Below are positions 63,031 through 64,000 of a stretch of 64,000 bases of DNA, one piece after another. The stretch spans positions 20,896 to 84,895 of the forward strand of contig CAJNDS010000707.1 in assembly GCA_905221605.1 (NCBI GenBank), read 5' to 3'. Made by a program: the position numbers and the translations under genes. The DNA is from Symbiodinium natans (taxonomy: Eukaryota; Sar; Dinophyceae; Suessiales; Symbiodiniaceae). Under the pieces are notes generated by a model that saw only the letters and a program-made list of their open reading frames with translations, searched no databases and had not been told where the DNA came from. The stretch's first letter is position 1, and every line of letters starts with the position of its first letter.

Positions 63031-63900
63031 GCTGCCCGGCAAAATTTGGCCAAATCGAGCCGCGCATTTCTCAGCGCGTACGACGAGCAGCCCGATTTGG
63101 CCAAATTTTTGCCCGCAGACTGCCCGGCAAAATTTGGCCAAATCGAGCCGCGATAGTTTAAATAATTTCGGGCCTCCAGAAAGGCGCGGCTCGATTTGGC
63201 CAGATTTTGCCGGGCAGTCTGCGGGGGCAAAATTTGGCCAAATCGGGCTGCTCGTCGAACGTGATGAGAAATGCGCGGCTCGATTTGGCCAAATTTTGCC
63301 GGGCAGCCTCCGGGCAAAATTTTGCCAAATCGAGCCACGCATTTCTCATGGCATACGAAGGGCAGCCCGATTTGGCCAAATTTTGCCCGGAAGCTGCCCG
63401 GCAAAATTTGGCCAAATCGAGCCGCGATAGTTTAAAAATTTCGGGCCTTCAGAAAGGCGCGGCTCGATTTGGCCAAATTTTGCCCGGAGGCTGCCCGGCA
63501 AAATCTGGCCAAATCGAGCCGCGCATTTCTCATCGCGTTCGACGAGCAGCCCGATTTGGCCAAATTTTGCCCGCAGACTGCCCGGCAAAATCTGGCCAAA
63601 TCGAGCCGCGCCTTTCTGGAGGCCCGAAATTATTTAAACTATCGCGGCTCGATTTGGCCAAATTTTGCCGGGAAGTCTGCGGGCAAAATTTGGCCAAATC
63701 GGCTGCTCGTCGTACGCGCTGAGAAATGCGCGGCTCGATTTGGCCAAATTTTGCCGGGCAGCCTCCGGGCAAAACTTGGCCAAATCGAGCCGCGCATTAC
63801 TCATGGCATACGAAGAGCAACCCGATTTGGCCAAATTTTGCCCGCAGGCTGCCCGGCAAAATTTGGCCAAATCGAGCCGCCATAGTTTAAATAATTTCGT
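63031..63900 (+). repeat. Palindromic TTTGGCCAAA satellite
   Basis: More than a dozen copies of gcaaaatttggccaaatcg in both orientations, joined by gagccgcgcatttctca, gggcagcctccggg and agtttaaataatttcgggcc segments that also occur in both orientations. Open frames across it are repeat artefacts. Confidence 0.95.
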
Positions 63901-63956
63901 TCAATTAGTTCAGTCATTTCCAAATGGGGGGGATTCCCCAGCCCCCACCCCCCCCC

Positions 63957-64000
63957 TTTGGAAATAAATGAATTAATTGAATTAATTGAATTAATTGACA
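63957..64000 (+). repeat. (AATTAATTG)n short tandem repeat at window end
   Basis: Several gaattaatt units, preceded by a foldback around ccccccccctttgg and ccaaatgggggg. Confidence 0.85.

Overview
This is nuclear DNA of a photosynthetic dinoflagellate (peridinin type, Symbiodiniaceae-like). The reasons: genes broken into many short exons; introns with GC or GA donors and AG|G acceptors; every confidently identified gene on the minus strand; a tandem array of near-identical genes for a plastid enzyme whose presequence is tripartite (signal peptide, FVAP motif, second hydrophobic segment); TTTAGGG-type telomere-like blocks; and long simple repeats. No bacterial operon, rRNA, tRNA or CRISPR array is visible. 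Gene models come from exon-by-exon reading against known protein families; junctions are given where reading frame and phase fit exactly.

Layout from left to right (transcription runs right to left). 1-6.3 kb: a CDPK/CaMK-like protein kinase running off the left edge; its 4.9-kb intron holds exons of an acidic hypothetical protein on the same strand. 6.3-13 kb: sparse, with a few C-terminal exons of unknown genes, poly-C runs, an interstitial telomere-like block and one possible plus-strand exon. 13.3-18.3 kb: an HSP70/DnaK-type chaperone in about twenty small exons. 19.4-27.8 kb: a dynamin-like GTPase (P-loop, DLPGF, stalk, GED), with a 192-codon ORF inside one intron. 28.2-40.1 kb: six copies of class II fructose-bisphosphate aldolase; copies 3-6 lie on a 1,849-bp repeat unit. 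40.3-45.3 kb: three membrane or hypothetical genes. 45.7-47.7 kb: an RNA-binding protein with four RRMs. 51.5-54.2 kb: a coiled-coil protein. 54.8-55.6 kb: the C-terminal two thirds of a pirin. 55.7-64 kb: no recognisable gene, only stacked repeat families (homopolymer and telomere-like DNA, purine-rich duplications, 58-bp repeats, a 150-200-bp family, 116-bp hairpin repeats, a 28-bp palindrome, 23-bp repeats, and a palindromic TTTGGCCAAA satellite).

The genes are not an operon. The aldolase serves plastid carbon metabolism (Calvin cycle) and its copy number is the usual dinoflagellate route to high expression; the chaperone, dynamin-like GTPase, kinase, RRM protein and pirin are unrelated housekeeping or regulatory genes. 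The most notable points are the GA-AG introns flanked by short direct repeats, the mosaic aldolase array whose homology stops close to the CDS ends, the two same-strand nested ORFs, and the hairpin and palindrome satellites at the right end.
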